Shown here piece by piece: positions 16,272 to 17,727 of a stretch of DNA of 17,727 nucleotides (its first letter is position 1; the number at the start of each line of letters is the position of its first letter). Below the pieces are notes generated by a model. The model saw only the letters and a program-made list of their open reading frames with translations, had not been told where the DNA came from and made no database searches. This DNA is from Eimeria necatrix. Lineage: Eukaryota; Apicomplexa; Conoidasida; Eucoccidiorida; Eimeriidae. The DNA is taken from positions 5,001 to 22,727 of the forward strand of contig NW_013654466.1 in NCBI RefSeq assembly GCF_000499385.1, read 5' to 3'. A program made the position numbers and the translations under genes.

Positions 16272-16501
16272 ATGGACAGTAACCCTCCAGAGAGTCGAAG
16301 AGGGGGCCAAGTGACTCCGGGGCCTGTTAGCAGCAGCAGCAGCAGCGGCGGCGGGAGCAGCAGCAGCGGCAGCAGCAGCAACAGCAGCAGCAGCAGCAGC
16401 AGCGTCCGGAGGCGGCAGCCGTCGCCGCCATGCCGCAGCCCGCCAGCAGCTTCGGAGCTGCGGTCCCCTTCGCTCTCCTCGGGGCCGCGGGGCTCTCCCG
16501 C

Positions 16502-16555
<54 letters not shown>

Positions 16556-17727
16556 CGGCGTGGCGGGGCTGCTGCGGAGCTGCCTGCTGGCGCTGCGGCT
16601 GCCGGGGGCCGCAGGGCCCTTGAAGGGCGAGGGCCTGGGCTGCGTGTGGGGCCCCTGGGAAGCGGGGGCCCCCCGGGGGCCCCTGGGGGCGCTGGGGGCC
16701 CTGGGGGCCCCCCTGGAGCTGTGGAGAGCGCTGCAGCAGCGCGCTGCTGCTGCTGCTGCGCGGGCCCGCTCGCGGCTGAGCGTGCTGCTGCAGCTGCCGC
16801 TGCTGGTGCTGCTGCACCTCTGCCCCGCTGTGGGGCGGCTCGCAGAGTGGGCCTTCCACCTCAGTGCCCTGGGGGCCCCCGGGCTGCTGTACCCTCTGGC
16901 TTGCTGCTGCGTGGGGGTGTCTTCTCCCTTCGTGTCTTTGACAGCTTTGTGTCTGTGGCTGCTGGACCTTCTTGATGCAGCACTAATCACCCCACAAGCA
17001 GCAGCAGCAGAGTTTGCTTCTCTCGCGGGGGCCCCCCCGGCCATCCCGCTGCTGGACCACTTCAACTTCTTCCCCGTCTGGGCCGAGGCCCTGGGCTGCG
17101 GGGCCCTCCCCAGCAGCAGCAGCAGCAGCAGCAGCAGCGCAGCAGCAGCGGCTGCTGCGGGCGCGGGGGGCCCCGCGGGGGCCCCCAGCAGCAGCAGCAG
17201 GTTCGCCGGGGGGGCCCCCGAGGGGCCCTGGGGCGGCGTCGACGTCTGGGGCCTCTGCCTCCCCCTGGGGGGGGGCCCCTCCCCCTGGAGGGCCCCCGAA
17301 GACAGGGGGCCCCTCTGGAACTCGGGGGCCCGGGGGGCCCTCCACCTCAGCATTTACTGCCGCATTATTGTGGACATTCCTTTGCTGACTTTGGCGCTGC
17401 ACCTCTCCAGGTGGCTGCATGCGCAGGGGGAGGCTTTTGGGGCCCCCCTGAGTTTGGGGGAGGGGGGGGGCCCCCAGGGGCCCTGGCGGAGGCCCCTGGA
17501 GGCCCTGGGGGGCCCCCAGCTCCGGGGCTTCCGCAGGGGCCCCCCGGCGGCCGCCGCTGCTGCGGGGGACTCCGACGCCTCCAGCCCCCCCAGCATCAGC
17601 AGCCTCGGCAGCAGCAGCAGCAGCAGCAGCGGCGCCAGCAGCAGCAGCAGCAGCAACATCACCACGCCCGTCCCCTCGCCCCCCAGCGGGCCGCTGCAGC
17701 AGCAGCAGCAGCAGCAGGGGCCCCCCG
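16272..17727 (+). CDS. Multi-pass membrane protein, 3' end beyond the window
   Basis: An open frame runs from ATG 16272 to the last complete codon with no stop (485 residues seen). Not recognised as a family. The N-terminus is Ser/Pro/Arg-rich with two Ser runs. Hydrophobic stretches follow: GLLRSCLLALRLPGAAG (about 98-114), VLLQLPLLVLLHLCPAVG (171-188), LLYPLACCCVGV and FVSLTALCLWLLDLL (205-234), and RIIVDIPLLTLALHL (364-378). A non-repetitive loop contains LLDHFNFFPVWAEALGCG (about 262-279). Gly-Ala-Leu/Pro repeats from GGGGCCCC units and Ser/Ala runs separate these. The last part is Ser/Pro-rich, ending in Gln repeats. Frame choice: this frame puts hydrophobic residues in coherent blocks, whereas the overlapping minus-strand frame 15929-17353 (474 residues) is low-complexity throughout. 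A pyrimidine-rich TTCTTTTCTTTTGCAG acceptor at about 16242-16257 suggests an intron just upstream, in the leader or between coding exons. Confidence 0.62.

Noticed and set aside
15929..17353. 474-residue minus-strand frame
   Set aside because: Low-complexity Ala/Leu/Pro/Arg throughout. The + frame from 16272 has coherent hydrophobic segments and unique loops.
1..17727. tRNA, rRNA or transposon genes
   Set aside because: I saw no tRNA-like arms, rRNA core sequence, terminal inverted repeats with a transposase, or reverse-transcriptase motifs. Reading by eye could miss a tRNA, so a covariance search would be the test.

Overview
The window looks like genomic DNA of a coccidian apicomplexan, most likely an Eimeria species. 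The signs are interstitial TTTAGGG/AAACCCT telomere-like blocks, pervasive CAG/CTG triplet tracts that read as Ala, Gln, Ser, Leu or Cys runs, GGGGCCCC-type repeats, short exons with GT-AG introns, and no bacterial-style operons. Most long open frames are by-products of triplet or 12-bp repeats. The real genes appear when non-repetitive islands are joined across introns, and all of those I can support are on the + strand. Assignments rest on reading motifs by eye; no search was run.

Layout. 1-642: telomere-like blocks and short unique spacers. 643-3631: a nine-exon SAM-dependent methyltransferase of the METTL13/EEF1AKMT4 type. All eight modelled introns contain telomere-like repeat, and several splice sites are made of repeat sequence. 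3622-4040: AGCT/TAGC repeats starting at the stop codon. 4113-4640: GGGGCCCC repeats with a 56-bp tandem duplication. 4640-5612: AT-rich spacer with a smaller GGGGCCCC block. 5613-6467: a single-exon SLX9/FAM207A-like ribosome-biogenesis gene carrying Gly-Ala-Pro, Ala and Gln inserts. 6540-8154: AATTTAAATT, GCAGCTAGCT and (TTTA)n repeats plus AT-rich sequence. 8155-13195: a large spliced gene encoding a collagen-like and Gln/Ser-rich N-terminus and a C-terminal RRM-like domain. The exon phases close exactly to 894 codons plus stop. 13196-15462: a probable intergenic region with a cluster of GGTGTANNTACACC palindromes around a 13-unit TGCATGCA array. 15463-16124: fragments of a small coiled-coil-like gene, model incomplete. 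16272-17727: a GC-rich multi-pass membrane protein gene running off the window end.

The genes do not form an obvious pathway. eEF1A-type methylation, ribosome biogenesis and RNA binding are all linked to translation or RNA, but in a eukaryote this adjacency need not mean co-function. The most unusual signals are non-coding: telomere-like DNA in every methyltransferase intron, the dispersed 14-bp palindrome, and the dense array of a sequence known as an ApiAP2 binding site.
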